A stretch of DNA of 64,000 nt, from contig DCHV01000067.1 of assembly GCA_002314945.1 (NCBI GenBank), forward strand, positions 8,843 to 72,842, written 5' to 3'. The notes under the pieces were generated by a model. The model ran no database searches and was not told the origin of the DNA. It saw only the letters and a program-made list of their open reading frames with translations. Shown piece by piece: positions 9,755-21,400 of the stretch. Every line of letters begins with the position of its first letter. Position 1 is the first letter of the stretch. The position numbers were made by a program, and so were the translations under genes. Source of the DNA: Prevotellaceae bacterium UBA1743. Its GTDB lineage: Bacteria > Bacteroidota > Bacteroidia > Bacteroidales > Bacteroidaceae.

Positions 9755-11136
9755 TGAAACAAAATACCATAAATGGTAGTTTCTCGTTGTGCGGGAAGGG
9801 CCTCCATACGGGGCTCAGTTTGACTGTAACAATCAATCCGGCAGATGAGAATTATGGTTACAAAATTCAAAGAATAGATCTACCAGGTATGCCTATTGTG
9901 GATGCTATTGCTGAGAATGTAGTAGATACTCAACGAGGTACGGTGTTGGAAAAAGATGGCGTTCGTTGTAGCACAGTTGAACATGCGTTGGCGGCACTCT
10001 ATGCCTTGGGGGTCGATAATGTGTTAATACAGACTAATGGTCCAGAATTCCCGATTCTCGATGGAAGTTCAGCCCTTTACGTACGGGAAATTGAGAGGGT
10101 GGGATTGAAACAGCAGAATGCCCCAAAGGACTTTTATGTGATCAATAAGAAGATGGAATTTCGTGATGAGACATCGGGGGCTTGCATTACTCTTTTGCCT
10201 GATGAACAATTCTCTATCACTACGATGATATCTTTCAAATCGAAAGTGCTGAGTAGCCAGTTTGCGACGTTGGACAATATGGAGGACTTTACCAAGGAGG
10301 TGGCTGCAGCTCGTACCTTTGTCTTTGTCCGCGAGATAGAACCGTTGCTTATGGCTGGACTGATTAAGGGGGGAGATTTGGATAATGCCATTGTTATCTA
10401 TGAAAATGAAACAACTCAGGAGAATCTGGACAAATTGTGTCAGTTGACAGGGGTCGAACATCACAAGGCGAATGAGTTGGGATACTTGCAACACAAACCT
10501 CTGGTATGGGAAAACGAACCTGCTCGACACAAATTATTGGATATTATTGGTGACATGGCTCTGATAGGCCGTCCTATCAAAGGACGTATCATCGCCACTC
10601 GTCCTGGGCATACAATAAACAATAAGTTCGCGCGCATGATGCGCAAGGAAATTAGGAAACATGATGTGCAAGCACCCACATACGACCCCAACAAAGAGGC
10701 GTTGATGGATGTCAATCGGATAAGGGAATTACTGCCTCATCGCTATCCTATGCAATTGGTGGATAAGGTGATAGAATTAGGCTCTACGAGTATCGTCGGG
10801 TTAAAGAATATTACAAGCAACGAACCGTTTTTTCAAGGACATTTCCCATCGGAACCAGTTATGCCGGGTGTGCTTCAGATTGAGGCACTCGCTCAAGTCG
10901 GTGGATTGCTTGTACTCAACTCGTTGGAGGAACCGGAAAAATGGAGTACCTATTTTTTGAAAATCGATGGTGTGAAATTCAGGCAGAAGGTGGTGCCAGG
11001 AGATACCGTCCTCTTCAAGGTGGAACTACTTGCTCCAGTGCGGCATGGCATTAGTAGTATGCAAGGTTACGCCTTTGTCGGAGAAAATTGTGTAATGGAA
11101 GCGACTTTCACCGCTCAGATAACAAAAAACAAATAA
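9751..11136 (+). CDS. lpxC-fabZ: Bifunctional UDP-3-O-acyl-GlcNAc deacetylase / (3R)-hydroxyacyl-ACP dehydratase
   Basis: 461 residues joining two enzymes in one chain, an arrangement typical of Bacteroidetes. The LpxC half (about 1-310) deacetylates UDP-3-O-acyl-GlcNAc, the committed lipid A step. Its zinc ligands are visible: His78 in [10 protein letters not shown], and the HKLLDIIGD motif. The FabZ half (about 320-461) dehydrates 3-hydroxyacyl-ACP. It starts with [17 protein letters not shown] and has the catalytic His364 in [12 protein letters not shown] followed by the Glu of [11 protein letters not shown]. Fusing both activities ties together the two consumers of hydroxyacyl-ACP. It overlaps lpxD by 4 bp (ATGA) and ends 8 bp before lpxA. 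Confidence 0.96.
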   Translation: MMKQNTINGSFSLCGKGLHTGLSLTVTINPADENYGYKIQRIDLPGMPIVDAIAENVVDTQRGTVLEKDGVRCSTVEHALAALYALGVDNVLIQTNGPEFPILDGSSALYVREIERVGLKQQNAPKDFYVINKKMEFRDETSGACITLLPDEQFSITTMISFKSKVLSSQFATLDNMEDFTKEVAAARTFVFVREIEPLLMAGLIKGGDLDNAIVIYENETTQENLDKLCQLTGVEHHKANELGYLQHKPLVWENEPARHKLLDIIGDMALIGRPIKGRIIATRPGHTINNKFARMMRKEIRKHDVQAPTYDPNKEALMDVNRIRELLPHRYPMQLVDKVIELGSTSIVGLKNITSNEPFFQGHFPSEPVMPGVLQIEALAQVGGLLVLNSLEEPEKWSTYFLKIDGVKFRQKVVPGDTVLFKVELLAPVRHGISSMQGYAFVGENCVMEATFTAQITKNK

Positions 11137-11144
11137 AAACGTAT

Positions 11145-11918
11145 ATGAGTAAAATTAGTCCATTAGCCCATATTGATCCTACGGCTATCATCGGTGACAA
11201 TTGTGAGATAGGCCCATTTTGTTTCATAGACAAAGGGGTGGTCATAGGTGAGAATAATACGTTGATGAATAGCGTGACTGTGTTGTATGGCGCCAGAATT
11301 GGAGATGGGAATGTGATATTTCCTGGGGCCGTGATTGGCGCAGTTCCTCAGGATTTGAAATTCAGGGGTGAAGATACGACTGCAGAAATAGGAGATAACA
11401 ATAAGATAAGAGAGAATGTTACAATCAATAGGGGTACGGCAGCTCAAGGACGAACCAAGGTGGGAAGCAACAACTTGCTGATGGAAGGAATGCATGTGGC
11501 TCACGATGTGACGATAGGGAACGGATGTATTATCGGTAATAGTACGAAGATTGCAGGAGAGGCTGTTATTGACGACAATGCAATATTGAGCGCAGGCGTA
11601 TTGATGCATCAATTCTGTCGAGTAGGCGGCTATACGATGGTAGGTGGTGGTACGCGTTTCAGCCAAAATGTCTTGCCGTATAGTATGTGTGCCAGAGAAC
11701 CTGCTTCGTTTTGTGGCTTGAATACGGTGGGACTTCGCCGTCGGAATTTCGATCGGGAAATCATTGATAATATTCATAAAACGTATCAAATAATACTTCA
11801 GGGAACGGGACGCCTTAATGATTTGTTGTGCCGTGTGGAAGAGGAAATTCCAATGAGTCCTGAGATACAATATATTCTTGGCTTTATCCGAGAAAGTTCA
11901 CGTGGTTTCATTCGTTGA
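11145..11918 (+). CDS. lpxA: Acyl-ACP-UDP-N-acetylglucosamine O-acyltransferase
   Basis: 257 residues from the ATG at 11145. An in-frame ATG at 11088 would sit inside fabZ and add 19 non-family residues. LpxA starts lipid A synthesis by moving a hydroxyacyl chain onto UDP-GlcNAc. The protein is a beta-helix of hexapeptide repeats (SPLAHIDPTAIIGDNCEIGP and onward). The catalytic histidine is likely in GMHVAHDVTIGNGCII and the signature GAVPQDLKFRGE is present. The C-terminal helical bundle has GLNTVGLRRRNFDREII. Length matches the family (about 255-262). The lpxD-lpxC/fabZ-lpxA order makes this the lipid A module of the run. Confidence 0.95.
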   Translation: MSKISPLAHIDPTAIIGDNCEIGPFCFIDKGVVIGENNTLMNSVTVLYGARIGDGNVIFPGAVIGAVPQDLKFRGEDTTAEIGDNNKIRENVTINRGTAAQGRTKVGSNNLLMEGMHVAHDVTIGNGCIIGNSTKIAGEAVIDDNAILSAGVLMHQFCRVGGYTMVGGGTRFSQNVLPYSMCAREPASFCGLNTVGLRRRNFDREIIDNIHKTYQIILQGTGRLNDLLCRVEEEIPMSPEIQYILGFIRESSRGFIR

Positions 11919-11921
11919 TGT

Positions 11922-12458
11922 ATGACATATAAGATAACCTTGTTCAGTCAGGAGTCCGAGGATTTTGTTCTCGAGATAATGATAGATGCGGATGCGTATT
12001 TTATGGATCTGCACAAGTTGATTCTTGATTCGTGCCACTATTCAGAGGGAGAAGGCCATTGCTTTCTCCTCTGTGACGAAAATTGGCATGTAAGCCAGAG
12101 AATCCTACTTCACGATAGTGGAAAGTTGGGAAGTGATGAGGATCTGTTCTTGATGGAGGATAGTACGTTGGGCGATTTTATAGAGGATGAGGGGCAACGT
12201 CTTGCGTACGTTTTTGATGGTGTCGGTCGTCGTCTGTTTTTGATGGAGTTGTCGGAAGTTATTTTTGGGAAACCGCAATTGCACCCCATCGTTAGCAGAA
12301 GACACGGACAAGTGCCGGTGCAATATTGGGATGAGGTTGTGGATGAGGCTACGGTAAAACCTGTGCCAGCTGTGGAACTGGAGGAAGAAGCCGAATCAGA
12401 GGAAAGTTTTGATGAGAATGAGATTGATTTGGAGGGCTTTGAAATAGGGGAGGAGTGA
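11922..12458 (+). CDS. Plasmid pRiA4b ORF3-like protein
   Basis: 178 residues. The first 130 resemble the pRiA4b ORF-3 (IS1096 TnpR-related) fold: an N-terminal [20 protein letters not shown], then [28 protein letters not shown] and [24 protein letters not shown] strands (here [20 protein letters not shown]). The final 45 residues are strongly acidic ([20 protein letters not shown]). The biochemical role of this family is unknown. Despite the family name there is no sign of a transposon here: it sits 3 bp after lpxA and shares 4 bp with miaA, so it is a resident operon gene. It may act as a small adaptor or folding partner, but that is a guess. Confidence 0.72.
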   Translation: MTYKITLFSQESEDFVLEIMIDADAYFMDLHKLILDSCHYSEGEGHCFLLCDENWHVSQRILLHDSGKLGSDEDLFLMEDSTLGDFIEDEGQRLAYVFDGVGRRLFLMELSEVIFGKPQLHPIVSRRHGQVPVQYWDEVVDEATVKPVPAVELEEEAESEESFDENEIDLEGFEIGEE

Positions 12459-13375
12459 ATCTTATTGTCTTGATAGGGCCTACGGCTGTGGGAAAAACGG
12501 AACTATCTCTTCGTTTGGCCTCAAGCATGAAATGTCCCATCTTCAATTGCGATAGTAGGCAATTGTACCGTGACATGCCGATAGGTACTGCATCGCCCAC
12601 ACCAGAACAACTTCATCGGGCTCATCATTATTTTGTGGGAATCCTATCACCAGATGAGTATTACAGTGCTGCATGTTACGAAGCGGAGGTTCTACGCCTG
12701 ATGGAAGAACTTCGCCCAATTCACCAAAACGTGATTCTTTCGGGTGGCAGTATGATGTATGTGGATGCTGTATGTAAGGGCATAGATGACATTCCTACAG
12801 TGAGTGATGAGGTGCGCGTTCGTATGAAGCAACGTCTTAACCAGGAGGGACTCGAGAATCTTCTTGTTGAGCTGAAGGATAAAGACCCAGCATACTACGA
12901 CATCGTGGATAAGAAGAATCCGAAACGTGTTGTTCATGCGCTTGAAATCTGTTGCATGTCAGGGATGCCCTATTCCTCTTTCCGTACGCAAAAGATAAAA
13001 AAACGTCCGTTTAATATCTTGAAAATTGGGCTGAGGCGCGAACGGTCCGACTTGTTTGATCGAATAAATCATAGGGTGGATGAAATGATGTCGCAAGGAT
13101 TGTTGGACGAAGTCAGACGTTTGAAACCCTATAGAGATGAGAATGCTCTAAATACGGTCGGTTACAAGGAACTATTCAGATATTTGGATGGTGAATGGCC
13201 TTTGGAAATGGCAGTGGAAAGGATCAAAAAAAACACACGTGTATATGCAAAAAAGCAAATGACATGGTTTCAGCATGATAGAGATATCCACTGGTTTCAT
13301 CCAGATGAATATGAGGCTGTGTGGCATTTGATTGAAACTTGGAAGGGAAAGACACATGAAAGAGAATCCGACTGA
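12455..13375 (+). CDS. miaA: tRNA dimethylallyltransferase
   Basis: 306 residues, starting with GTG at 12455; the GTGA overlaps the stop of the preceding gene by 4 bp. MiaA transfers dimethylallyl to N6 of A37 in tRNAs that read codons starting with U. The P-loop GPTAVGKT is at residues 8-15, followed by [19 protein letters not shown], the family signature. Further on are [31 protein letters not shown], and the C-terminal [16 protein letters not shown] and [16 protein letters not shown]. Length is normal. Its last 20 bp overlap the helicase gene. Confidence 0.95.
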   Translation: MNLIVLIGPTAVGKTELSLRLASSMKCPIFNCDSRQLYRDMPIGTASPTPEQLHRAHHYFVGILSPDEYYSAACYEAEVLRLMEELRPIHQNVILSGGSMMYVDAVCKGIDDIPTVSDEVRVRMKQRLNQEGLENLLVELKDKDPAYYDIVDKKNPKRVVHALEICCMSGMPYSSFRTQKIKKRPFNILKIGLRRERSDLFDRINHRVDEMMSQGLLDEVRRLKPYRDENALNTVGYKELFRYLDGEWPLEMAVERIKKNTRVYAKKQMTWFQHDRDIHWFHPDEYEAVWHLIETWKGKTHERESD

Positions 13376-15161
13376 TACATCATCAAAGGAATTTCAGAAT
13401 GCACTTCGAATAATTCGTGATACGCACCAATCCTTGTTCTTGACGGGGAAGGCTGGCACGGGAAAGAGTACCTTCCTCAGGTATGTATGCAAAGAGGTGG
13501 ATAAAAAGCATGTTGTCCTTGCGCCTACGGGTATTGCTGCAATCAACGCAGGAGGAAGTACGTTGCATAGTTTCTTTAAGTTGCCGTTTCATCCTCTCCT
13601 TCTTGATGACCCCAAGTTTTCCATCCAAAAGATACGTGATTTTCTTAAGTATAAGAAGAGTCATGTGAAATTGTTGCAAGAGGTGGAACTGATAATCATT
13701 GATGAGATATCAATGGTGAGAGCAGATATTATCGATTTTATTGATAGGGTGTTGCGCGTTTATTGTGGAAAAATGAGAGAACCGTTCGGCGGCAAGCAAA
13801 TGCTTTTTGTGGGGGACGTGTTTCAACTGGAACCTGTTGTGAAGTCAGATGAACGCGAAATATTGGGGCGTTTTTATCCCAATTCCTTTTTCTTTTCTGC
13901 TCTTGCTTTTCAGCAAATGCGTCTTGTATGCATTGAATTGAAGAAGGTCTATCGCCAGAAAGATGGTGACTTTGTGGCTGCTCTCGACCAAATTCGATGT
14001 AATAGAGCGGGTAATAAGGAACTGTCTTTGTTGAATACACGCTATCAGCCCGTGCCCAAACCGGACGAGGAAGATTCTTCTGCGTTAAGAATTGTATTGG
14101 CAACACGAAAAGACAATGTGGATTTCATCAACCAGACTGAACTTGAAAAGCTTTCAGGTGATACATGTGTTCTCAAAGGACAAATAAAAGGTGACTTTCC
14201 AGAATCCTCTTTGCCCACTCTTATGAATCTTGAATTGAAGGAAGGGGCGCAAATTATTTTTGTGAAGAATGATTTGGAGAAACGTTGGGTGAATGGAACA
14301 CTCGGTAGAATTGCTGAAATACAGGAGGATGGGAGTTGGATTGGCATCGTTACGGATAGCGGCGTGTATGTGCGTACAGAACCCGAAAAGTGGAGCAATG
14401 TCCGTTATACATACAACGAGAAAGAAAAGAAAATAGAAGAAGAGGAACTTGGTACTTTTACACAATTTCCTATCAGACTTGCTTGGGCTATTACAATCCA
14501 CAAGAGTCAGGGACTCACCTTTCAGCGTGCCACTATCGATTTTTCAGGGGGAACTTTTGCTGGTGGTCAGGCTTATGTGGCACTGAGTCGCTGTACATCG
14601 CTCGAAGGGATTGTGTTGAAGAAAAAAGTGGAACGTTCTGATGTGTTTGTAAGACCTGAGGTGGTACAGTTTGCTGCTCGTTTCAATAATCAGATGGATC
14701 TTGAACATGCGATGCAAAAGTCAAAGGCTGATCATGAATATCAGCAATGTGTGAGTGCATTTGACAACGGAAACATGGAGGATTGCTTGATACATTTTTT
14801 TGCAGCTATCCATGCAAGATATGACATAGAACGCCCAGAGGTAAAAAGGCTTATTAGAAAGAAACTAAATAAGTTGAATATCCTTCAATCTGAAAGAAAT
14901 AGTTTGATCGAAGAACGTAATCAAATGCAGCGAAAACTGGTAAATTTGGCCAAGGAATACGTTGATATGGGAAATGAATGCTTAACACAAGCCGATTGTC
15001 CCAAGGCTGCAGTTGCCAACTTTAGAAAAGCACTTAATTTGGATCCTCATTCGATAAAAGCTTGCCGATTATTGGCCGAGGCATATCAAAAAATGGGGCA
15101 GGTGGAACAGGCAAAAAAATACACCAAGGAAGCCGAAAAAATCAGGCAGAATAGGAAGTAG
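13356..15161 (+). CDS. PIF1/RecD2-like superfamily 1 helicase with C-terminal TPRs
   Basis: 601 residues from the ATG at 13356, inside the end of miaA; a further in-frame ATG at 13332 is less likely. Helicase motifs are in order: Walker [10 protein letters not shown] (31-39), [20 protein letters not shown] (Ia), Walker [34 protein letters not shown] (III), and near 380-420 [15 protein letters not shown] and [11 protein letters not shown] (V and VI), a UvrD_C_2-like end. The family unwinds DNA 5' to 3'. After about residue 450 a coiled coil ([17 protein letters not shown]) is followed by about two tetratricopeptide repeats ([40 protein letters not shown]). The TPR tail suggests docking to a protein partner. 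Confidence 0.9.
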   Translation: MKENPTDTSSKEFQNALRIIRDTHQSLFLTGKAGTGKSTFLRYVCKEVDKKHVVLAPTGIAAINAGGSTLHSFFKLPFHPLLLDDPKFSIQKIRDFLKYKKSHVKLLQEVELIIIDEISMVRADIIDFIDRVLRVYCGKMREPFGGKQMLFVGDVFQLEPVVKSDEREILGRFYPNSFFFSALAFQQMRLVCIELKKVYRQKDGDFVAALDQIRCNRAGNKELSLLNTRYQPVPKPDEEDSSALRIVLATRKDNVDFINQTELEKLSGDTCVLKGQIKGDFPESSLPTLMNLELKEGAQIIFVKNDLEKRWVNGTLGRIAEIQEDGSWIGIVTDSGVYVRTEPEKWSNVRYTYNEKEKKIEEEELGTFTQFPIRLAWAITIHKSQGLTFQRATIDFSGGTFAGGQAYVALSRCTSLEGIVLKKKVERSDVFVRPEVVQFAARFNNQMDLEHAMQKSKADHEYQQCVSAFDNGNMEDCLIHFFAAIHARYDIERPEVKRLIRKKLNKLNILQSERNSLIEERNQMQRKLVNLAKEYVDMGNECLTQADCPKAAVANFRKALNLDPHSIKACRLLAEAYQKMGQVEQAKKYTKEAEKIRQNRK

Positions 15162-15385
15162 TGGGAAAAACTATTTTAAACATCATTTTTCTGTTATTTT
15201 ACCCATATTTCCTTTACTTTTACCCGTTATTTTACGTACTATTTGTTAATAAATATTAAAATAGCCCATACATTATGGTAAAAGTAAGCGTGGTAATCAA
15301 AAAAAACGTAAATTTGCTTAGTTATGTGTGTATAAAAGCAAAAATGAGAACAAATAATAACAATAATAATAACAAAACTCAATTT
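15162..15385. other. Upstream region of the Fas1-SusCD locus
   Basis: AT-rich. It holds repeated TTTTACCC blocks (15197, 15218), two TTATTTTAC copies 33 bp apart (15194, 15227), and an exact 11-bp inverted repeat, TTACTTTTACC at 15214-15224 against GGTAAAAGTAA at 15277-15287. A promoter box follows at 15309-15316. An A-rich leader with an AAT/AAC run precedes the start codon. No terminator for the helicase gene was seen. Confidence 0.5.
15309..15316 (+). promoter_or_regulatory. -7 box of the Fas1-SusCD locus
   Basis: TAAATTTG matches TAnnTTTG. Because it lies downstream of an in-frame ATG at 15275, that ATG cannot be the start from this promoter; 15344 or 15386 remain. No good -33 element was found. 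Confidence 0.5.
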
Positions 15386-18300
15386 ATGCGTATGAGAAAC
15401 CGTTTTTACAAATGGAGCAGGTATTCGTCTCGAATGGCGTGCCTGTTAGCAGCCTGTGGACTGGTGTATGCATGTAAGGATGAGTTCACACTGGACGATG
15501 AAAAACCCAGTTGGCTTAATTCGAGCATCTACGAAAGTCTGGAGCAGCGAGGCAATTTCAAGACGTATCTGAAATTGCTGAGTGACAAGGATGTGAATCC
15601 CGAAAACGTGCGTCCGCTATCAGACGTGTTGGGCCGAACAGGTTCCAAGACCGTCTTTGTAGCAACCGACAGCGCGTGGGCGGAATTCTTCAAGAAAAAT
15701 GCTCAGCTGCCAGAGAGCAACCCGTGGCACTATGCCACCAGTTACGAGAACCTGAGTGTAGCTCAGAAAAAGTTGTTGATCCATACCAGTATGCTCAACA
15801 ATGCAATCGTAATGGAAAACTTGGCAAGTAGCGAAGGAAGCGGAAGCGTACGTCCTGTTCGTGGTGAATATATGCGCCGCTATACGGATGTAGAAGCTAC
15901 CGATACCATCAGTTATCTGCCCTCTAATGCACTACCTTACAGTTACAATCCTACTGACAAGGATTTTTGGTGGCGCTTCCGCGAAGAAAATGGAGGAAAG
16001 GGCTTGTATTTGGTCAATGACTCCAGTTTGACCATGATGCTTCATTTTACCAGTGAGCACATGACCAAGAATAGTATTAATGATAACGACTTCAGCATCT
16101 TCATGGGACGTGAACGTGTAACAAGTGATGTACACATTTACGATGCAAAATTATTGAAGAAAGATGGAGTCTGCGAGAATGGATATGTCAATGAAACAGA
16201 GAAGCCTCTTTGCCCCTTGGCAAATATGGCAGAAGTGATTCGTACAAATGGTGAAACTGATATCTTCAGTCACATCCTGGATCGTTTTAGTGCACCTTAT
16301 TATTGTAATGACATTACTAAGGCTTACAAAACCCTGCATCCAGAATTCACCGATTCTATTTTTACAAAGAGATATTTCTCTGACTTGAGCTTCAATCATA
16401 GAGCAAATTCTACACAACCTGACGGAAATCCTTATACTGGTGACGAAGGTGGTGAGGTGAGCTTGAAGTTTGACCCAGGATGGAATGGTTATTATGATGA
16501 AGTAGGTGTTGAAAAGGATATGGCTGCTATGTTCGTTCCCAACGACAAAGCCATGTGGACTTACTTTACTGAAGGTGGTGGTTTGCAGTTGATAGAAACC
16601 TACGACCCCAATTATGTACAGGGTAAGACTTACAAGGATTACGATGAGTTGTATCAGGCTATTGACCAAGTACCTTTGAGTACCTTGAAGGCTTTGGTAA
16701 ATATTATTATGCTTCGTAGTTTCAATGGTTCTGTTCCCAGCAAGATGACAAAGCTTCGCGATGATGCACAAGAGCAGTTGTTCTATGCAGAAGATGTGGA
16801 GAAAATTGATACCTGTCTGTTGGCATGTAACGGAGCAGTTTATTTGATGAACGACATATATGGTCCAGCTGACTATACCTCTGTTACTTCACCCGCATAT
16901 ATCAGTAAGACAAATTTGGTGATGAAGTGGGCCATCTACAATGGTTCTGTAAGTGGTCAGACGGACTACATGGGTTTGAACTACTATGCATACCTCAAGG
17001 CTATGCAGAGTGAGTTTACCTTCTTCCTTCCCAGTGATGAGGCTTTGAAGTATTACTACGATCCTACTTCTTTCGAGAGTACCCAGAAGCGTTTGATTCA
17101 GTTCGCTTACAAGAATCAAAGTTTCCCCATTACTACCGCTTGTGTTAACTACGATCCTACTACTGGTGAAATTGGACGTAAGTTTGCGGGTAGTGGTGCT
17201 ACTCTACAGCAGGGTGAGGTTACGAACCGTCTGAAAGATATGTTGGAGAGCCATACTATCGTACATGACGGAACTAATCCCATCGATGGTGTAGATGAAT
17301 ATTTCTTGACAAAGAATGGTGCCGGTATGAAGATTGCTCGTGACGAAAACAATAAAATGTTGTATGTTATGGGTGGCTTCCAATTGGAAAACCAGCGCGC
17401 TGGTATTTCTCAACCTCAGAATCCTGGTGTTGATTCATGTAAGATTGTCAAGAGATTCGATAGTTTGAAGAATGGTCAGACGTATATTCTTGATTCACCC
17501 ATTATTCCTACCTATCGCAGCGTCTATAGTATCCTTACTCAGGATGAAGGTTGGACGGGCTCTTCCGAAGAAGAATGGGAAATGGCTGACCCCTATGCTA
17601 AGTTCTATGAGTTGTGTGAAACTGATGGAGAAATCGTGAAGGCTTGCGGTCTTGTAAATACACAAGTGTTAAGTGCTTCTGAACAGAAATCAGCAATGAA
17701 AAAATATAACATTTTTGTGGATGACAATGGTTTGGATTACAATGTTCAATTCTTCAACAACTATCGTTATACTCTATTCGTTCCCACAAATGCTGCTATT
17801 CAGGATGCTATAGATAGAGGCCTTCCTACATGGACGGAAATATCCGATGATTACAATGAGGTGATGGTTCCCCACTTGAATGAGAAGGATTCTTTGCAGA
17901 ATGTGTTTGTTGGAGCTAACAAAGTATGGGAAAATCCCGATGACGAAGCTCGTTTCAACCAATTGCAAGAGATTACCTCTACTGACAGCCTCCGTATTCA
18001 GGCTAAGATTACATACCTCGTGAATTTCGTTCGTTACCACTTCGCCGATAACTCTGTATTCGCCGATAAGAGCGAACTCGCAGAGAACGAAATGGTTACC
18101 TCAAGTTACGATTCTGAACTAGGCTTGTTCTGTAAGATTCATGTAGATCGCGTGAAAGAAGGTGGTGAAACTATCCTTCGCGTACGTGACGATAATGGTG
18201 GTGGCAAGTTCGCAACTGAAGGTGAGAAGAATGTATTGGCTCGTGACATCAGTTGCTCCAGCTCACCTATCAATACACCTATGTCAACCAGTAGTAAGAA

Positions 18301-18451
18301 GATTACCTTGGATGCTTCCAGCTCTGCTGTAATACATATTATTCCTGGTGTCCTTAACCACACAGAGGTTGGTAGTGACGGTCGTCTTGATGCCACGTGG
18401 AAGGACAAGCAAACAGCAAAGAAATATTTAAAGAGATACGCAATTCGTTAA
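15386..18451 (+). CDS. Fasciclin (Fas1)-domain lipoprotein, large
   Basis: About 1021 residues from the ATG at 15386 (15344 is possible and would add MRTNNNNNNNKTQF). The N-terminus is basic, then MACLLAACGLVYAC with a lipobox-like VYAC, so it is probably a lipoprotein exposed on the outer membrane. I count about four Fas1-like modules from phrases such as TVFVATDSAWAEFFKKN, AAMFVPNDKAMWTYF, FTFFLPSDEALKYYY and YTLFVPTNAAIQDAI, which are the H1/strand region of the fold. Fas1 domains mediate adhesion or ligand binding. It precedes a SusC by 12 bp, so it probably takes the place of an accessory glycan-binding SusE/F-type lipoprotein. The substrate is unknown. Confidence 0.82.
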   Translation: MRMRNRFYKWSRYSSRMACLLAACGLVYACKDEFTLDDEKPSWLNSSIYESLEQRGNFKTYLKLLSDKDVNPENVRPLSDVLGRTGSKTVFVATDSAWAEFFKKNAQLPESNPWHYATSYENLSVAQKKLLIHTSMLNNAIVMENLASSEGSGSVRPVRGEYMRRYTDVEATDTISYLPSNALPYSYNPTDKDFWWRFREENGGKGLYLVNDSSLTMMLHFTSEHMTKNSINDNDFSIFMGRERVTSDVHIYDAKLLKKDGVCENGYVNETEKPLCPLANMAEVIRTNGETDIFSHILDRFSAPYYCNDITKAYKTLHPEFTDSIFTKRYFSDLSFNHRANSTQPDGNPYTGDEGGEVSLKFDPGWNGYYDEVGVEKDMAAMFVPNDKAMWTYFTEGGGLQLIETYDPNYVQGKTYKDYDELYQAIDQVPLSTLKALVNIIMLRSFNGSVPSKMTKLRDDAQEQLFYAEDVEKIDTCLLACNGAVYLMNDIYGPADYTSVTSPAYISKTNLVMKWAIYNGSVSGQTDYMGLNYYAYLKAMQSEFTFFLPSDEALKYYYDPTSFESTQKRLIQFAYKNQSFPITTACVNYDPTTGEIGRKFAGSGATLQQGEVTNRLKDMLESHTIVHDGTNPIDGVDEYFLTKNGAGMKIARDENNKMLYVMGGFQLENQRAGISQPQNPGVDSCKIVKRFDSLKNGQTYILDSPIIPTYRSVYSILTQDEGWTGSSEEEWEMADPYAKFYELCETDGEIVKACGLVNTQVLSASEQKSAMKKYNIFVDDNGLDYNVQFFNNYRYTLFVPTNAAIQDAIDRGLPTWTEISDDYNEVMVPHLNEKDSLQNVFVGANKVWENPDDEARFNQLQEITSTDSLRIQAKITYLVNFVRYHFADNSVFADKSELAENEMVTSSYDSELGLFCKIHVDRVKEGGETILRVRDDNGGGKFATEGEKNVLARDISCSSSPINTPMSTSSKKITLDASSSAVIHIIPGVLNHTEVGSDGRLDATWKDKQTAKKYLKRYAIR

Positions 18452-18463
18452 AATTCACCAATC

Positions 18464-21400
18464 ATGAACAAATTAATAAAGCTTTTACTGCTTTGGGTTA
18501 TCGCCCTCACGGCGCTCCCCGTAAGTGCACAGCAACGGCGTATCTCCGGTACTGTATCGGATGATATTGACGTCATCATTGGTGCCAACGTCGTGGAACA
18601 GGATAAGAACAATCGTATTGTAAGCCAGACGATTACCGATATGAATGGTAACTTTACCATGAATATCAAGGATCCAAACAATACGTTGATTGTATCTTAT
18701 ATCGGTTATAAGAAATTTGCCCAGAAACTGGGTTCAAAGAGTGTTTTCCAGATTGTCCTTGAAGATGCTACTAAGGCTTTGAAGGAAGTCGTTAAAGTAG
18801 CTCCTAAAAAGGCTCCTACTACTGGTCTTGATATTCCTGCTCGTGAATATGCAGGTGCTGTCCAGAAGTTTAGCATGGATGATATGGAAGGTTTGGCTTT
18901 CGAGTCAGTTGACCAGGCTTTGCAGGGACAAATTGCCGGTTTGGATATTGTGCCAAACTCTGGTAACCTTGGTTCTGGTACTACCATGCGTCTGCGTGGT
19001 ACCTCTACCATCAATGGTAATGCTCAGCCTTTGATCGTTGTTAATGACCATATTTTCGAACTTCCCGAGGATGCTCAGGATACCAACTTCGAAACGATGG
19101 ACAACGAGGAACAATTCTCAACCTTGTTGAACGTCAATCCTGAAGATATCGAGAGTATCACCGTATTGAAAGATGCCGCTACTGCTGCAAAGTGGGGTAT
19201 CAAGGGTTCTAATGGTGTTATCGAAATCAAGTTGCGTCGTGGTCACCGTGGTCCCACCAATGTCACCTTCTCTTACAAGTTTAGTGGAACTTGGCAGCCT
19301 GATGGCTATAAGATGCTGAATGGTGATGGTTATACCATGATGATGAAGGAAGCATACTACAATCCTTATCAGATTCCTACAAGTTTGACTGAGATGGATT
19401 ATAACATGGAACAGCCTTACATCTATAATCACTACAGTCACAATACGGATTGGGTGAACGAAGTAAAGCAATTCGGTCAAGAACACAAGTATTATGTTAC
19501 ATTGTCTGGTGGTGGTGAGAAGGCTACCTTCCGTATCAGTGCCGGTTATGACAAGAGTTCAGGTTCCATTATCGGTCAGAATTTGGATCGTTTCACTACC
19601 GCTTCTGCTTTGGATTACTGGGTAAGTGATCGTATCAAGTTCAGCTCAAATATCAACTTGACGTTTACAAATAACAAGAAGAACTATGGTAACGACATTT
19701 TAGCTCGTGCCTATAAGGCCATGCCTAATATGAGCGTTTATGAATTCGATGCACAGGGTAATACCACTGGTAATTATTTCAATATGCTACCTTTGGCTGC
19801 TATCTATGGAACAAGTTCTTCTATTGCTCTCGAAAATGATGGTTATCATACTTCTTACAAGTTGCAGGATATGTTCTTCAATGGCAACCCTGTGGCACGT
19901 GCAAAGATGGCATGGGATAAGGAGAATCAGTATAACCTGACTCCTCAATTTAGTATTGAGTACAAACTGTTAGGTAAGGATGATGAACATCATCGTTTGA
20001 ACTATGTCGGTGATGTCCAATTGAATATTTATAACACCACCAGTCATGAGTACTGTCCCAGTGATCTGAAGACGATGGCTTGGGTCTGGGGTGGAGACAA
20101 TAAGACCAACCTTGGTAGCAATGAACGTAACTATGTGAGTGATACCGAGTATAAGTCTGTTGAATTCACTACTCGTCACGACTTGCGTTACTATTCAGCA
20201 TTTAAGAATAAGGATCATAGTTTGATGGGCTTGGCACGTTTCGAGATGGCCACAGGTACAAGTAACAACCAGACTCTCGGGCTTTGGAATGTACCTGACG
20301 GTATCACAGATCCTACAGTTACCGCAATTTTGAATGCTGCCTCTGCAAGCAATAGTGATTGGCGTAGCCAGAGCTTCTTCGAGCAGGTTCACTACTCTTA
20401 CAAGAGTAAATACTCTTTGGATGCTTCTGTACGTACCGATGGTAGCACCAGTTTCGGTAAGGGCCATAAGTATGGTACTTTCCCCTCTGTAGGTGGTCGT
20501 TGGAATATTATCGATGAGGACTGGATGCAGTGGAGCAAGAAAGTTGTAAGTATGTTGGCATTCCGTCCTACATGGGGTTTCACTGGTAATACTGGTGGTG
20601 GTGGTTACAACCAATACAACCGATATGCTACCAGCGGTTACTACAATGGCCATTCTGTTATTATTCCTGAGAACTTGTCATTGACAGAAATTCGCTGGGA
20701 GAAGACAAGACAGTGGAACCTTGGTTTCAATGTTGGTTTCCTTGATGATTTGTTGACTGCAGAAATCGAAGTCTATAACAAGAAGACAACCGACTTGTTG
20801 ATGAGTGACTTGCGTATTCCAAGTGCAAACGGTTTCCAGTATTTGAGTAAAGTGAATGCAGGTACGCTCCGCAACAAGGGTTGGGAGTTGAACTTGAATA
20901 CTGCTAAAATCTGTAAGGTTGGCAAGTTCGCCATGAAGTTGCGTGGTAACGTTGCTCAGAACTTCAACGAAGTGGAAGAGATGAATCCTCTGATTCTCGA
21001 AAGTCTGAATGGTGCTGATACTTATCAGCCAGGCAACTTGGCTTATAACAACCGTGTACAGATTGGTAATGCATTGGGTTCCATCTATGGTCTCCGCTAC
21101 AAGGGTGTATATAAGTATGATTACGATCACAATGGTTACACTACAGCCTCCATTAGTTCTTATGGCTATGCAGAAGAAGGTACCACAGGTTTGGATGCCT
21201 CTGGAAACAAGATCAATACCGCAGCTGCTGCAGAACGTCGTGGTGACATTGCCACTTGTCCTATCGCATACGATGAGAATGGCAATATGTTGACTGATGC
21301 CAAGGGTATTCCTTTGCCAATGTACTATTGCTATAATGAAAGTTATCGTTACCAGTTCCAGGGTGGTGATGCCATCTACGAAGATATTAACCACGATGGA

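Noticed and set aside
11922..12458. Transposon remnant suggested by the IS1096/pRiA4b family name
   Set aside because: No terminal inverted repeats, transposase or target duplication; the gene is packed into a housekeeping operon.
15275..15343. Start of the first Fas1 gene at 15275
   Set aside because: The -7 box at 15309-15316 lies inside the extra codons, so that ATG would not be transcribed from it.
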